Shown here: positions 6,025-6,180 of the stretch, piece after piece
Layout of the letters: every line of letters begins with the position of its first letter
Position numbering within the stretch: the stretch's first letter is position 1
Assembly (NCBI GenBank): GCA_007130265.1
Contig: SLST01000234.1
Span: 1-6,180 of the forward strand
Direction of reading: 5' to 3'
Source: Spirochaetales bacterium
GTDB lineage: Bacteria > Spirochaetota > Spirochaetia > DSM-27196 > SLST01
DNA: 6,180 nt
Made by a program: the position numbers and the translations under genes
The notes under the pieces: generated by a model
Databases searched by the model: none
The model's input: only the letters and a program-made list of their open reading frames with translations
Told to the model about the DNA's origin: nothing

Positions 6025-6180
6025 TATGCTACCTGTCTGCGTCGCCTGGAGAGCTCGAGTACCGAACTGTTGCGAATGGGCCGCGCTCGAGAAAGAGTTG
6101 CGAGCAGGAACGGGGCCAATACCAGTACGACGTACGTAATATGCTGGAGAAAGCGTGAATAGCCGGAGTATAGGCTGCCG
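6024..6180 (-). CDS. C-terminal fragment of an unrecognised membrane protein
   Basis: A minus-strand frame is open from the window edge to a TAG at 6024-6026 and encodes 51 residues; the start lies outside the window. It begins GSLYSGYSRFLQH and continues into a hydrophobic segment, ITYVVLVLAPFLLATL (about 14-29), that could span the membrane. A basic tail follows (SRARPIRN, then RRRR), which by the positive-inside rule suggests a cytoplasmic C-terminus. The TAG shares its G with the rnfC GTG, the tight junction style seen between the other genes here, so this is probably the gene before rnfC in the same operon. No Fe-S motif or flavinylation motif is visible, so it does not look like the end of RnfB or RnfG. 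I do not recognise the family. Coding status is inferred from the open frame, the hydrophobic pattern and the coupling. Confidence 0.5.
   Translation of the reverse strand, partial: GSLYSGYSRFLQHITYVVLVLAPFLLATLSRARPIRNSSVLELSRRRRQVA

Noticed and set aside
5543..6162. Plus-strand open frames opposite the rnfC start and the upstream fragment
   Set aside because: These overlapping frames are opposite well-conserved RnfC sequence and have no family resemblance.
6040..6180. Promoter directly upstream of rnfC (TTCACG and an AT-rich CATATTAC stretch)
   Set aside because: The hexamers match consensus poorly and the region is better explained as coding for the upstream membrane protein overlapping rnfC.
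1..6180. tRNA or rRNA genes, CRISPR arrays, insertion sequences, attachment sites
   Set aside because: No repeat-spacer pattern, transposase frame, terminal inverted repeats or cloverleaf-like sequence was seen; nearly all the DNA is accounted for by protein-coding genes.

Overview
The window carries an Rnf-type electron-transport operon on the minus strand. Next to it, downstream, is a glycoside hydrolase family 57 (GH57) protein resembling 4-alpha-glucanotransferase. The tail of a TPR-like gene enters from the left on the plus strand. The DNA is GC-rich (roughly 60% by eye) and densely coding. Rnf plus a Thermococcus-type GH57 protein suggests an anaerobic or fermentative bacterium. A GC-rich spirochaete is one possibility, but this is a guess from gene content; nothing here fixes the taxon.

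Layout, left to right: (1) 1-195, plus strand, C-terminal 64 residues of a TPR-like protein; (2) 196-244, a short gap between convergent genes with two small inverted repeats; (3) 245-2272, minus strand, GH57 protein of 675 aa; (4) 2273-2369, a gap with a good sigma70-like promoter firing into the GH57 gene; (5) 2370-2960 rnfA, 2957-3613 rnfE, 3603-4703 rnfD and 4696-6024 rnfC, all minus strand and all overlapping; (6) 6024-6180, minus strand, the C-terminus of an unrecognised membrane protein whose stop codon overlaps the rnfC start.

Transcription runs from the unknown membrane gene through rnfC, rnfD, rnfE and rnfA. Junction overlaps of 1, 8, 11 and 4 nt indicate one translationally coupled operon. 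In a canonical Rnf complex, electrons pass between ferredoxin (RnfB) and NADH (RnfC) through the [2Fe-2S] of RnfA/RnfE and the covalent flavins of RnfD and RnfG, coupled to Na+ or H+ translocation. Here the RnfA/E cysteines, the RnfD flavinylation threonine and both RnfC [4Fe-4S] motifs are present.

Three things are unusual. rnfG is missing from its usual place between rnfD and rnfE, and rnfB is not in the window. RnfC has lost most of the glycine-rich loop used for FMN/NADH binding. The GH57 protein keeps its nucleophile but has Ser in place of the catalytic acid/base Asp, and it also lacks the region-1 histidines and the region-5 Asp. The locus therefore looks like a reduced or rewired Rnf module beside a probable GH57 pseudoenzyme.
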